From Bigelowiella natans CCMP2755 (taxonomy: Eukaryota; Cercozoa; Chlorarachniophyceae), in assembly GCA_000320545.1 (NCBI GenBank), contig ADNK01000094.1, forward strand, positions 1 to 64,000: a stretch of DNA of 64,000 nucleotides, written 5' to 3'. Made by a program: the position numbers and the translations under genes. Below the pieces are notes generated by a model, which was given only the letters and a program-made list of their open reading frames with translations, ran no database searches and was not told the DNA's origin. Position 1 is the first letter of the stretch; the number at the start of each line of letters is the position of its first letter. Shown piece after piece: positions 46,468 to 59,829 of the stretch.

Positions 46468-49400
46468 ATGGAGCGTTCCAGGCGTACATACACTCTCCTT
46501 CGTCGCTCCAGCAGCTTGGAAAGGAGGACTACATGCAGGAGGCTAGCTGGGATCTTACTTTTGGTATTATCCCTGGCAACGTTGATTGTGGTCGACTTAA
46601 AGCCAGATGCAGTTGTTCAACAGCAACGAAGCGGCATGCTTCAGGTAACGATGTAAGCATAAGTGACGCACCTGAGATTATTAGCCATGGGCACGTGCTC
46701 ATCAGGTACCCTCGGACTTCTCCCACAGCAGTGGTGACGATGGGATGGAAGTGGTAAAGCAGTCGAAGAAGCAGATGCTGTGGGGGGGGGCACTGTCCAA
46801 GTTCTCGACAGCGCTCGCTGCTGCAATGATGGCGACCACAGTTTCTCATCGGCCCGCTCGTGCACTAAACAGATGGCAGAGGTAGTAGTAATGTCACTAT
46901 ATTTCTCTAACTATGGGTGCAACAGCGAGTGGAAAGGAGCGAGCCATAAGACGCGAGATAATGAACCGGCGTAACAACGATACTCAATATAGTGACCACC
47001 GAACCTGAGCTCTTTCGGTTTGGGGGGGAGCAGAAATCCCGTGCGAAATATTTGTAATTAGTACTGAAGTATATATGCTGCTTCTACGCTTCAGCGACTC
47101 CGACGACGAGGATGGCTTGCAGGATATCCATGTAAATAACTTCGCACCACGAACTGCAAATCCCCTTTGCTACATCATACTGTCAAATCCTCTCCTAATT
47201 TTCATCTTCATTCTACTTCGCAGGCAGGTCTCCCGGTCTTACCTCAGCGGACATCTTTTGTGCCTTACCCGGTAATCCATGTTGATGGCTGCTGATGATG
47301 ATGACTCGACTGTATTCGATGGACGAAGATGAAGCGAACGATATCATCGAAGAATAAATATTGATCAATGTCGCGAGGAAGTCAAAGTCTTTGTTTTCTC
47401 TAATGATGCATCACGCAGTTCATATTGACGCGCATGTAGTCTCATCCCCCCACCCCCCCACCCCCCTGCCCCCCTCCCAAACCCATTCTCTTCGCTCGTT
47501 GTTAATTCATTTACTCTTAAGACCGTGAGTGAAGCAGTTGAGGGAGGGGGCAACATAGCAACGTCCGAAAGAGTCCATCGCCTCACGCCGAACTTGTGGA
47601 GATACTCGAAGGATTTCCCTATCAAGGATGACGACGGCGGTTCGGAGCTGAGAGATCGTGGAGCAGAGCGCGAGACAGCAAGGGTACAGCAGAATGCAGT
47701 ATAGTCGATCATCCTCTTTCTCTAGCTCAGAACCGCAAGTTCAACACCCCGTCCCTTGCACTCATACACAGTATGCACAATTCTAGATGCCTGCTTTGGA
47801 CGCCAACCCTGGATACTATACCAAGCACTTCTCTATCGACGACGAATGGAAATGCGGTGACTTACAACCGAATGCATCCATTGTTTTTTTATGATGCCCG
47901 CCTGCCTTCTTTATTAACCCACTTTCAAACGCCACTGCAAGGACTTCGAGAGGAGGATCTTGAGGAAGGCCTTGAGGAAGGCCTTAAGAAAGGCAACATG
48001 CTTGGAATTCCGGGTGCAACGGACCAGATTATGCTATCGCTTAAGGGAAGAAACATCGGAAACATTAGCGTTTGGATTAATAATGTCGCTCTCACAAAGT
48101 CCTCTTCAGCTTCGTCAAGGGTATCACCATCATCACCATCACCATCATCACCACCATCATCGTCATCATCATCATCATCACCATCTTAGCCCTTCTGCAG
48201 TCGGCTGATGACAAATTTGATCGCTATTTTCGCTTTGCCGTGTATCCCTTACAACTGTGATTGATTGAGCTGCTTTTCCAATCTTTCACTCAACTATACC
48301 AGCTACAGCAGCAGCAGCAGCATCTGGGCGTCGAGTTCCTCATTACCAAATATGCAAAGCTCGATTCCATCAACAACATCACGTTTAAGGTCCCCGAATC
48401 AATGGCACTCTCCCCTAGTAGAGTAGACCGGGAGAAGAGTGCGGCGCAATTATTGGAGTAGTGTTCTCCACAATCCTCATACCCTCGACTGACGACAAGA
48501 AATGCGAGAGGAAAGGAGAGGGACACGCAGGGGGAGAAAAGTCAGTGGTGAGTCAACGAGTGTAATGCTTGCCCTTTGCGCACTATCAGATCCACGATGA
48601 AGGAGAACGAAGTAAAAGAAACTTCATTGAAGACATCTTCCTCACTCTCCGGCCGGCGGCGTTTCTGCTGGATTTTCATGTGAAAGCCGACATAGCAAGT
48701 ACGTCGAGATAGCAATTGGACTGCTGAAGGCCACCCCATCCCCCATCCCCGCAACATACCGAACGTGCTTTCGCAGATATCATCAGCATCATCATAGTTG
48801 TCATCATCTTAGGCGCGCAGAACGTCGGAGTCACGCAGGGTCTTATCAGCGTGGAAGCGCATGTCGCCTATCCTGATGGCCCTCCGTAAGCATGATCAAC
48901 TTTACCAATCAAAATGCGTGCACACCCGCACATTAAGACACACAGAGGAAGTGGGGGAGCGGGGGGGGGCGGGGGGGGGGTGATTCAGAATATTTAAATA
49001 AATTATTTAATTTCACGGCAAATACCACTGCGATTCTGGGGCTGAATTTTGGGAATGAAAAGTTGATAATTCAATACCCAAAACAGTATCCTGAAGGACG
49101 TTGGGGTACATGTCTCGTGCATCGATGAAAGAGGTCTGCTCATGATGATTTCTCGGCGCGAAAGAAAGTGTTTTCTCATTGCCACCCCGCCCCTCCCCCT
49201 TTCACGTAGAGTTGGACGCCGAAGGAAGGATTTGCAAGGTCATGGAGCAAGGGTAAGGACCGCAGCGTAGTCATTCAGTATATATACACAGCTTACGTAC
49301 GATATACGACGTGATGCTATTGTATCGTATAGACAAATATGCAACGTTCCTACAATAAGTTAAAGGGACTAGAAGCGAAAGGACAAAATGCATTTTGCAA

Positions 49401-51917
49401 AAGCAACGTCGTGTTCCCTACTTGCTCTTCCTGCTGGCTCTCCCCCCTGCCCCCGCTTCAGAACGTATTTACTAACTCAATGCTCACCACCCAGGCACCC
49501 TATCAGTCACTTGAAGAGGGGAAAAGGTATAAGTCTATAATGGTGGCATGTTCTCATTCAGATGAGAGAATCGTAGCCAATGACATGCTCAATGATCAAA
49601 ATTGCAGATGTTCTCCGGCACATACACGCTTATTTTTCAATTTTCTTTTCAAATTCCCGTAGGACTGATCCGCATAAGTTGGGTGTCATCGCATGTATTG
49701 CATGATTTGAGGATATTTGCTGTGAAGCTTTGTTCCGTGACTTCCCCAAAATCTGCTACTAGCTCATTTGCGTTGTTCTTCCAGGCTACGTGATCAATCA
49801 CAAAGCTGCAATCTTCCGACCGAAGCGATATTCATGTAAATCTACTCAAACGACAGTGTGGTGTGTGGTGGTGTGCGTCATCATACGCCTCTTAACGGAG
49901 CAGAAGAAGATCAACAGCGATTAATGTTCCCTTCGGTCGACGTGTTTGTGCCCCTTAATCATGATTATATTCCAGCATATCTCTATTAGCATTAACGACT
50001 CACTAAGACAGCATTTTCCGCCTTTCAGACGATCAGCTTTGCCCGTACTTCCCCCCTCTCCCCCTCCAGGCGAAGTGCCGTATCTATATACAGTATTGGT
50101 GTCGCTGGTGAATTCGTTCGGTGCAAACATGGAGACGATTACATTTCCCATAGGCTTTCGCACGATCGATTTACGGGTACTGGCTGTATTTTAGTCCCAT
50201 ATCCCCCCCCCCCCCCATCATACCTATCATCGTCCTCGTCATCACTTTCAAAGCCGGCGTCGTATTGGTTCTCTTAGGGAGGACAACTGACGCTGAACAA
50301 AGCATCTCTTCGCCTTTTCGGTGTGCTGCTTAAGCCCCTCGCGCATACATATATGCTATGACCTTTTGCATGGGTGGGGTCAAAAGGAATGGCGGTGTCC
50401 TTTCTTTCCTTTTCCTTATGCGCGACGGGGGATTTCTGCTGTAAGAACCAATGAAACAAAAATGCGGCTGCAGGTGGTGTAAGCATATAGCCACCGTCTC
50501 ATCAACAGGGAGAGGGGAGAAATGCAATGCAAGGGGATGGGATAGGGAGAGAAGGGGTGAGGAGGGGCACTTCCTCCGTTTATCTCGCTGACCGATCTTT
50601 AATAAAGGTACATACGCAAAAAGCGCCCACAAACTAGCGGCAGAGGCGGCAATGAGAAAAAGAGAAATATCCAATGAAAATGAAGACACGGCTCTTGTTT
50701 CACAACTAGAAACATCGCTGAAAATAAGCGACCAAAGGGGCGGTCCTTCATCTGCTCCAGCTTCAAATCTTACTAGCAGCAGCTACCCAGACATGATCCC
50801 TTCCTCCTCCTCCTCCCCCCTCTCCTCGTCCCTCCATTATGAGCGGGAGGAAGTGCATCGAGAGCTAGAGAAGTACCTACAGTATATCAAGGTAGTGTGT
50901 GTGTGTGTGTGTGTGGAGAGAAGAGAGAGAAAAAGAGGGGGGATGGGAGGGAAAGATTATATTCTGCTAAGATTATTTCACTCGTAAATACGTTCGTGGT
51001 TTGGGTAAGGCAAGAATACCATCAAACCGATTGATCTATTTATCACAATCACCTTTTCACCGTTCACAACATCACGATGGATGCTGGTTGCTAGGGTGAC
51101 GACTTCAATGCAGTCCTTGCGAGGCCAGAGGAATGCCCGGAAGAGATGTACAGACTTTGTACGGATCTAGGCATCTATGTCATCGATATGGTAGAGTTGG
51201 ACGATCTACAGCATGCTGACGTCGAAGCAATACTCCAGCGTTTCACCCAAGTGTACGTCCCCCCCCCCCCCCCCCCCCATAAACAACCACCATACCACCT
51301 ATAAGCAGCACGAACAAGTAAAAAGATGCAAGCTCTGCTGTACCGCTTTCCATGTTCTCCCCTCTACCCTGCCTCCTTCCGGTGAAAAATCTAACAATTT
51401 TCGTTGTGCTTTGTCTTCGTTCCCCTGCCTACCCTCAAACCGCCATCACCCCGCTGTAGTCATCTGCGCAACCGCAACCATCCATGTGTGGTTGGAATGT
51501 GCGTTAAGCTTCCAAAGAACGCTCCACAGTGCCTTCACCAGCTCATCTATAGCCATCTCAAATCCCTCGACGATGAGCGCTTTGTCGTATCTCTTCTCCC
51601 CCCCCGCCTCTGCCTACGGAAGCGAAGAAGAGAGGTCACCTCGACTTCTACGAGCTGGGGGCGATCATGGCGCGGGGTGGAAGGGGGGGGGCTGCAGATA
51701 GACCCACAGCCCACTTTTCATATGAGAACAAGACATATCCGGGAGACATTGCCATGCTGGAAGGTGTTCCTGCAGCTCTCTCATCGCCATACGCGGTAGT
51801 ACCTCTTCAACTTGTGATCAATGACACAATGAAGAAGATCACGAAGGAGTAGTATAGAGTGCTACTAGTAGTGGTGGTGGTGGTGGTGGTAGTGATAATA
51901 ATAGCAGAGATGCCGTT

Positions 51918-51958
<41 letters not shown>

Positions 51959-52839
51959 GTATATTTCTATATATTTCTATATGTATTCATGTAAACATAT
52001 CAGCGGAAACTCATGATATTCGCACATGACTTCTCTCCGATGTAATCAGGTACCAGCAATGTATAGTGAAATTTGTCTCAGTGCCTGGAAGAGTGGGCTC
52101 AAGATGGTGGGAAGCTTCTCGCGGATAATGAACACGTCGGAGCTTGCAAAATCATCGTCATCCTCCTCATCCTCACTCTCATCCTCCTCCCCATCGATGT
52201 TACATCGGCGAGTGCTGTCGTGCATAAATATCCAAGTTGCAGATGTCTCAAATGGAAGAGTCACTTTGGAGGTTCTAACAACAGAAAATTAAAGAAACAT
52301 ATGCAAGTGCATGTACGCATGTAAATGTTTGTGTATACCCGTTCGTGTGTTAGCATCTTAGTGCAACAATTCTTTGTTGCGTATATCCGCTTAAGTTCTG
52401 TTCCTTTTCCCCATCATCAATTTTGCTGTGTCTCCACATTGGTTAGATCTGCAATCGGAATTTCTTCAAGAGACTGGATATTTATAATGTTTACTACCAA
52501 ATCTTAGAAAACGACTCCCCAATCCCCCCACCTCTCGACCCTTCTCTTAACCGAAGGGACTCGTCAGATGCACAATCAGCGTCATTATCATCATTGTCGT
52601 CGTTGTTATCATCCGAGCACCTCTTCCCGCCACTGGTCTTATCAAAGCTACGAATAAAGCCAAGGCAATGTGAGAAAGTAACCCTTGATGCAGTGCCAAT
52701 ATTATTCCGTCCTATCCCAGGAGCGAAATATCACATCAACATTACCATCGTGTTGAATAGAGATGGCTTAGTCCTTCCACGCGGCGCAGTATATAGAAAG
52801 TTTAAACTACCCCTCATTCTGAAGAACAATATTCGATAG
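46468..52839 (+). CDS. LacZ-like glycoside hydrolase family 2 protein, type II membrane anchor, probably inactive
   Basis: Exon 1 (46468-46644) encodes an Arg-rich cytosolic stub and one membrane helix (LAGILLLVLSLATLIVV), a type II anchor. Downstream exons follow the LacZ order. The N-terminal sandwich: ALDANPGYYTKHFSIDDEWK (about 47797), FIEDIFLTLRPAAFLLDF (about 48632), then GVTQGLISVEAHVAYPDG. The Ig-like to barrel transition: PYLYTVLVSLVNSFGANMET, GFRTIDL, GGQLTLNKASLRLFGVLL (50090-50330). The barrel: EECPEEMYRLCTDLGIYVID (51131) and LRNRNHPCVVGMCVKLPK (51464). The C-terminal part: DTMKKITKEYQQC, CNRNFFKRLDIYNVYYQI (52452) and KPRQCEKVTLDAV. LacZ enzymes have RDRNHPS-I-WSLGNE, where the Glu is the acid/base; here that position is not Glu. 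The nucleophile motif (CEYAHAMGN-like) is absent, and only about 100 bases separate the flanking segments. So the fold is present but beta-galactosidase activity is unlikely. Several small exon boundaries are unresolved. Stop TAG is at 52837-52839. Confidence 0.72.
48119..48186 (+). repeat. (ATC)n trinucleotide repeat
   Basis: Interrupted atc/acc repeats in an intron of the GH2 gene. Other arrays of the same gene include poly-C at 51257-51278 and (AT)n at 51924-51956. Confidence 0.85.
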
Positions 52840-53454
52840 TGAAACTCCGCCGATAATAGACATCATATGCAAACCCATCCTAAACATACATAAGCATGTA
52901 CCTACAGCTGCTATGCACACGTAGTAGGCATAGCCTAGCTAGCTAACTGTACAGATGCACGTACGTATGCGAGAGATCCTTGAGTCGATTTCCAGTTCCC
53001 ATGCCGCGAGTCTCGCTCAGCGTGCTTAGATTTTGCCCGCAGCGCGTGTCCTTATTCCACGTGACTTTTCCATGCGAGTGCGCTGGGGACTAGGAGTGGC
53101 GCTGCGTTTTAGCACACGAACACATGTCCAGGAACGCGCCTACCTACGCATGCCTAGGCGAGCATGTTACATTGTCATGTGCATGTTTGGTGGCTATTTC
53201 AGCTTTGTTCAACAACTACAAACAGAGTGGCAAATAGCGGTTCACAGCCCATTCAATGATTCTACGATGCTCATTCAAGGCAACACACTCCCTTTTCCAT
53301 GTCATAATTTCGTAAGTTCTCTATCCCACAATAGTCTCCCTTCCTTTGAGATAGTCGCAAAGAATTAACAGGGAGTTCCTCGGGATAATTTTTACTTCCA
53401 ACAAGATCTACCTTGGTTTGTAAGGATTGAACAAATGTACGACTGATGTAATTA
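52840..53454. other. Tail-to-tail spacer
   Basis: Rich in gcatgt, tagctagc and acgtac words to about 53200, then AT-rich. A plus-strand frame at 53033-53368 has no motif. Terminal exons of the minus-strand membrane-protein gene may extend into 53240-53450. Confidence 0.45.
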
Positions 53455-56335
53455 TCAAAACGGCGAGGATATCAGAGAAGATTGTTCTGACGATGAGGAT
53501 ACAAATATCCATAACAGCCCTGCATTCATTCCCACTATTCCTCCGATCAGAAACATGCTTCTATGTTGCATGTGCCGTTCTAAATAATCATCAAATAGTC
53601 CAATATAACCCACTGGGTTAAGGAGTGGGTATTCAAGTTGATATTCTTGAGCAATCTTTGTTCCAACCATTGTTGAATTTAAGTCGTTCTTTGAACGGTT
53701 GAAATTCGATTGACTTGGCCGTAGACTAACACCGTTTGACTCTTTCAGCTTAATTTCACTCTCTAATAAATTGTTCTCGATGGATGCTTTCATCGATTTA
53801 TCAGTTCGCGACCGTAGGAAGGTGGTACATCTATCATCTAAACTAAAATTTTCGTCTTGAATAAACGATTTCATACTCAGATGTTCGTTAGTCTGTTCAT
53901 TGTTTTCTTTCCCGTGAGAAATAGACGATGTTTCGTCTTTGTGGTCAAAAGACGTGTAATTGTGGGTTCTAAAATCAATGTCAACACCATATTCGTCCCG
54001 AATGTCAAGATCGAATTCATTTCGGTCTGGCTCTACGTTGGGTAGCGTAGCTGTCTTTTTGACAGAGTTCGGGTCATTCGTATCACCAAAATCCGATAGC
54101 CTCTTCTGATCGGAATCCAGGGCTGATGCATTTATGCGTATCCTGTCCATTCTTCTATTCAAAAGCGTATTTCCTAACCAGCTTGTGAGAACTGTCATCG
54201 CAAGAGCAATAGTATAGCCAATCATGTAACCTTCAAGCTTAGAATTTTCCTACCATATTTTCAGTGAGCCAAATACAATTAAGTTCGCTATCAAATTATG
54301 TTCTCTTATATCTTATATCTTTGTGAGAAAAGGAAGATGTGACAAATCACCTTCAGATTTTTTGAGCTCTTTATCAACGTGAACCCAATTTTGTCCCCAA
54401 AGGTGTATTCGGCCAAAAGCTATCCAAAAAGATAAAGATAATAGAGCATAAAATTGATCTTCGTCTTAGAGTTGAATTAGTAGTGTCAAAAGGTACCATC
54501 AAGAGTAGAAGAGGGGTCACAAAGCCTTGTGCAAAAACTTTTTGTCGAATAAACTGATACTTCTTTGCCATATAAATCGCCATCCTAAATGTTCGTCAAA
54601 CGTTCTCTCATCGAAATTCGCAATTAAAATATAGGTGAATTACCCAAGAGATGATTTATCAGACTTCATGAATCTATAATAATTCTCGTATAAAATGCCA
54701 CTTTTCACCAAAATGTCGTTGAATGCAATGATGAGAAGAATTATGATATAGCCGGTGGAAAGGAAATCAACAAAGAGAAGCTGCGAATGGACGGCGAACT
54801 CCTAAATGTGGACAAATTAGTTTGTTATTTAGCCTATATGTTTCTCAATATGTTGCCTGGAAAAATTGAAGGGAGAAAAGAGGGAGTTCAAAAACGCCAC
54901 GATGTCTTTTACGAATGATAGAAACGAGCTCCCAAACTAAGACAGTTGCAAAGGAGGTCGCTGCGTAATTGAAAAGTAACCCCACCGTAGCTACCGACTC
55001 TCTGAAAATTAAAAAATACTAAATATAATTGACCAAAATTCCTTCACTTAAATGCGTTCTTACCTGCCTACTGCATGGCGGACATAACTCCAAAAGTACA
55101 CGATTCCAATGGAGCCGTTTCCAACCGTTGTGACACAAGTAAGAACCAGAGGAAAGTCTGTACCTCCATATGTTTTAATGCTCAACTTGAAGTACTTGAT
55201 GAAAGCGAGATTTGAAATTGTTAACATCATCAAGTATAATGCTTCAGTTAGCTGTTGTACAAAAAATTACATTCAATATGCGAAAGTTTTCATGTGAAGT
55301 AAAGGATAATTACCAGCAAGATGTGTTGTACATTGTGATCAAAATCTTGGAAAATTAGAGAAGTAAAGTGTAGTGCTGATGTAAAAAATCATAAGTTCAG
55401 CCTTAAAGTCGTCGCAAAATATTTCAATACAAACAACCTGGGAAAATGATGAGTCCCCAAACAAACATGTGACGTCTTGAAAATCGAGGCCATGCTTCGT
55501 AGGTTTTAAAGTAAACAATAGATGGATATACATATGCAGTGAATACGCAAATTGCCGCGTTGATACAGACAATAACTGCCTTTGCTGACCGAGGAAGAGT
55601 CATCACCTCCTCCGAGGCAGATATGAAGATTGCTCCCCCACAAATAAGAGAGAATCCCAGCACGTACAGCGCAAATCGTGAACCTTCCCAAGCTTTCGGA
55701 GCAAAGATTCGCCAAGTCAAATATCCATAAGAAATCGTGAAAGTAGTCGATGTTGATAGATAAACGGAAGTTCTCTCATAAGCACCACTGTTAACTGCTA
55801 TAGCTATTAAAAGGTATAATCCAAATCCTCCCAGCAAAATTAAAGGACCATCCGAAAGATATACGGCGGCCCATCCTGGAACATTGCAACACTTCAATGT
55901 GCTATTAATGACATCAAAGATATTAACTTTGCTTTCGGAGGTCTGCATAAGGATAGAGTAGAACTTAAGTTGTAAATTATGCAATGGAACATTTAAAATT
56001 GAACACTGAGCATTGAACTGCGCTTGTAACATGACGATGCATCGAAGATCAAAATGGGCTTAAATTCTCATGGGCACTCATTATTCTCATAATGATGTCT
56101 TTTTCCAAGCTATTAGCAACACCTTTATGAATGGTTGGTCCAAGGAATTCGGATTCGTTTCGTTAGATCCTCCATTCTGCTGTTCGATCGCACCTTGGTT
56201 CTTTGAGTTCGCCTTGCTCAAAGGTACTTCCGAGTAGGACGCAGCCATTGAAGCTCCGAGGTCTAACGAACACAGAGCATTTTGAGAGCGCGACATCATC
56301 AAACTGGATTTCTCGAATTTTAGTTTGCCGGTCAC
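53455..56335 (-). CDS. Polytopic membrane protein of unknown family
   Basis: Exon 1 (start ATG 56335) encodes a Ser/Asn/Gln-rich N-terminal tail. The exon at about 55440-56030 gives a Cys-containing segment (NSTLKCCNVPGWAAVYLSDG) and at least four hydrophobic helices (LILLGGFGLYLLIAIAV, ALYVLGFSLICGGAIFISAS, AVIVCINAAICVFTAYVY). The following exons add more: ALYLMMLTISNLAFIKYF (about 55230), FPLVLTCVTTVGNGSIGIVY (about 55130), SVATVGLLFNYAATSFATVL (about 54980), LLFVDFLSTGYIIILLIIAF (about 54750), FVTPLLLLMVPF (about 54500) and MIGYTIALAMTVLTSWLG (54225). That makes roughly nine to eleven helices. A hydrophilic tail rich in Asp, Asn and Ser follows, and near its end LLNPVGYIGLFDDYLERHMQ faintly resembles the start of an RGS domain. 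I cannot assign a transporter, channel or receptor family. The helix count does not suit a simple seven-helix receptor. Confidence 0.6.
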
Positions 56336-56804
56336 TTGTTTTTGTTGTGTTGGTGTTTCTCATTGCTCATTCATGGGTGTAAGCCCTGTGTTGCCCATGT
56401 TTCCTCACGGCAGCATGTCTAGATTTGCACGCACCGCCATGCACATCTCAGCTAATGCTATTCAAACAGCAATGGCAACAGGGCATCAAAATTCATCCTT
56501 GCTTGTGGCCATTTCTTTGAGTGGATCGTTGCCCCAACACCATCAAGGCAGAGAAAGACGAGGACACGCGCCATTGATGTTGCTTCTAGTCATGTCAACT
56601 TGCCACGCCAGACAGCCATGCAGCGCAGCATGGTTGTCATGCATTTGTTCCACGTCCCGCGCATTGAGAATGCTTCATGCAAATGAGAACGTTTCATTGA
56701 TGTGTCATGTGCGCACGTTTTCTTGCAATTTTTGTGCATGGATTCTCACTGCGCTAGTGGAACAACCATTGAATTACTGTTTTAGTAACAAATGCAAGAT
56801 CTAG
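56336..56804. other. Short TGCA/CATG-rich island
   Basis: Lies between two minus-strand genes. A plus-strand frame spans it (56325-56804), but its composition matches the other islands and it has no motif, so no gene is called. Confidence 0.5.
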
Positions 56805-58340
56805 TCACGTGATGTGACCGACAGCTTTGGCGAGCGCCTTCTGTTTCATTTTGAGCTTGTGCCGCTTGTTTCGCTCCCTCCGAGTCGCTTTTGACTTCTC
56901 GCAAATCTCGATGAGTTCAGGTGTCACCGCCGCCGATGTTGCGGAAAGAACCTATGTAATTGTGGATCCGATGTGAAACAAGCCTACTCACTGTTCGGAT
57001 TTTCCCTTCATCTTATCACCTGGGCGAGCTTTTCTGCGATCATTAAATCGTTGACAGTGACAAGCGAGTACGCCAAACCGCGCCTCCCCGCGCGCCCTGT
57101 TCTGCCGATGCGATGAACATATTGTTCGATGGTTTGCGGCATTTCATAGTTGACAACTACAGAGATGCCTGGGATGTCTAACCCCCTCGCTGCGATGTCC
57201 TGTTTTTTATCGACAGGGTAGCATTGGTAGAAGATAAGAAATTACTCGTCTAGTTCAGCAGCATGGACGTGCATCATGAGTGGGGGTATGCCTCATCGAC
57301 GAAGCTTAAAAAAAGCACCAAATACACAAACACATACACACACTCGCGACAGCTTGCAAATGTGATAGACTCGATTCCCTTATACTGCTATATGTACCGT
57401 TGCCACAAGCACGGCCTTTCTGTCTGTTCTGAAAGCATTTAGGGCCTCAAGGCGTGCCTCCTGAGTCAAATCGCCGTGCATCGCATGCACCGCTTCATAT
57501 CCCATCACAACCAGCAGCTCCCGCACGTACTCAGCAGCCTTTTTTGTCTGTTATTACAAATTCTTACTGTTACCTACCAACCAACACTTTTATTACTCCC
57601 TCCAAATCTCAAGTACTCCTCGCGATCATCATCAAAATACTTGTATGGTGCGTACGCACTTACGCACACAAATGCTCGCAAACACCTTGACGAACACGAG
57701 TACTCTGTTGTTTCGTCCATTGTGCGCCTCCTGTAGCACATCGAGAAGGAGCTGCGCACGTCCCTCGGTTGTGCAAACTCTTACGATTTGTTCGATGCTG
57801 TCAGGAGCTTCCGAGGCACGTCGAGATTGCTGCTTCCCAACCTAGAGATATGGGAACTACAGTTGTCTTTCATATATATATTTTATATTGCTGCAATCCT
57901 CCCCCCCCCCCCCTCCCCCTCCCCCTTCTCTCGTTCCTCCCCCCTAGTCCTTTTTGTAACGACGGCATTAGGGTTGGGGGATGAAGAATATGCTTAATCA
58001 TCGAGACCTTAATATACACAGGGTGCGACTTGAGAACCTTCCTCGAGAACTCGTCCATTGAAGGAGGCCATGTCGCGCTTAGGAGCAGGCTCTGACGATC
58101 TTTGTGAAGATAGCTAAGACGGTGAGATGGGGTGGGTAGTAGTAGAAGGATTAGAACAAAAGTCAAATTCTACATAAAACCATGCATATAGAAGCGCGAG
58201 CATAATGCCAGAAAGCAGCATGGCAGTAGCCGCAAAGAAAACGAGTGTATTGGGGCAGAGTATGTGATACTTTACCTTATAATCTCCAGTACCTCTTCTC
58301 GAAACCCCATTGACATTAGTCTTCACGGCACGATGAAGAG

Positions 58341-58382
<42 letters not shown>

Positions 58383-58722
58383 AGCACAAAGCAATGATAG
58401 ATTATGAGAGACCACGAGACGCAGCAAGTCATCAGAAAGACAAATTGGGGAAGAATGTAAGGTGGAATCACAGTGGCACCGAATCCTACGGCTGGCATCA
58501 TAATACCATGGTCGCTGCCGTCATCATCAGTAAAGAACATGCTAAGATGATTAGTATCTTGTTTCTTTGCGTACCGATCAGCCTCATCCAGTACAAGAAA
58601 GCGTGTATCTGATAGGTTTAAAGCCCCTGTGTAGTTCTTCATCACGTCCAAGATCTGTATTTCATAACACAAAAACACTTCGATTCAAACGGGATGGTAA
58701 GCTCTTACGAATGTATGGTGAG

Positions 58723-58760
<38 letters not shown>

Positions 58761-59767
58761 AGTCAAAGGGGAGAGGTGGGGTCTGGGGGGGGAAACATAC
58801 TCGCATGAAACACACGCATTTTATATAATTCCTCTAGTGTTCGAATATCATCTCATTGCTCTCTCCTCCTCATTTCTAGTGACCCCGAAGTACTACCACC
58901 CATAGATACCCTTCCAGGCGTGGTGACAATTACGTCAGAGCCCGCGCTGATTGCTTCTATCTGCTTGCGAATGCCACTTCCGCCATACAACGCCCCGACA
59001 CTCTTTTATGTGGAAGAAGATTGAATTGTAGATCATCTTCGTTATCATCATCACCACCACCACCATCACATCGGCCCATATATTTCAGCAGGCCAACAGC
59101 AGCAACTAAACAGGAGCACAAAAACGCGCACGCCTTTCCTAGTGCTACGTTGCAACTTCAACTGAACTCTTAATCTACGGGTGATGGACGGTGCGCCACC
59201 TTTTGATGAGGTAGGAGGAATTTCGAAGCTACTTGGAAGATCTGAAGCGCTAGCTCTCTCGTCGGAGCAATTACCAACCCGCTCGGTCGGCATGTCACAG
59301 CAAAGGAAGACTGAACTTGAGCTGCAAATGAGGACAAGGAGGAGGAAGACGAAGAGACGGATAATGTCGACCTCCCCTTCCTTTTTTTCCTTTTCCAGGG
59401 CGATTTGTCCGAGAAGGGAGAGGGCAATAGGCTCCGCGCCGCTGCTGCTCCGTTGTATGGAAGAACAAAGGATTAGAAGTAGGACGGGACGAAAATAAAG
59501 CTGATATTGCATCGGTGTCATCATCGTCGCCATCATCCATCATCATCATGATTATTATCGCAGGAATGAGAGATTGATATCAGTGAAGAATAGTACACAC
59601 CACCTTGCAGTTGATGCTGCTGCTGATCAATGCCGTCCTCTGGCCGCCTTGCAAGTATATGGGCTAGCATAGGAACGAGATATCCAAGGGTTTTCCCCGA
59701 TCCTTTTGTTTGGCAAGTGTGCGAGTGTGATTGTATGAGCGCATATGTGTAGTATATGTGTAATGTG

Positions 59768-59829
<62 letters not shown>

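Noticed and set aside
53455-56335. Seven-helix receptor with RGS domain
   Set aside because: More than seven hydrophobic helices are present and only the first part of an RGS-like pattern is visible.
56325-56804. 159-residue plus-strand open frame
   Set aside because: Composition matches the gene-free islands, it overlaps the first exon of the minus-strand membrane gene at one end, and it has no recognisable domain.
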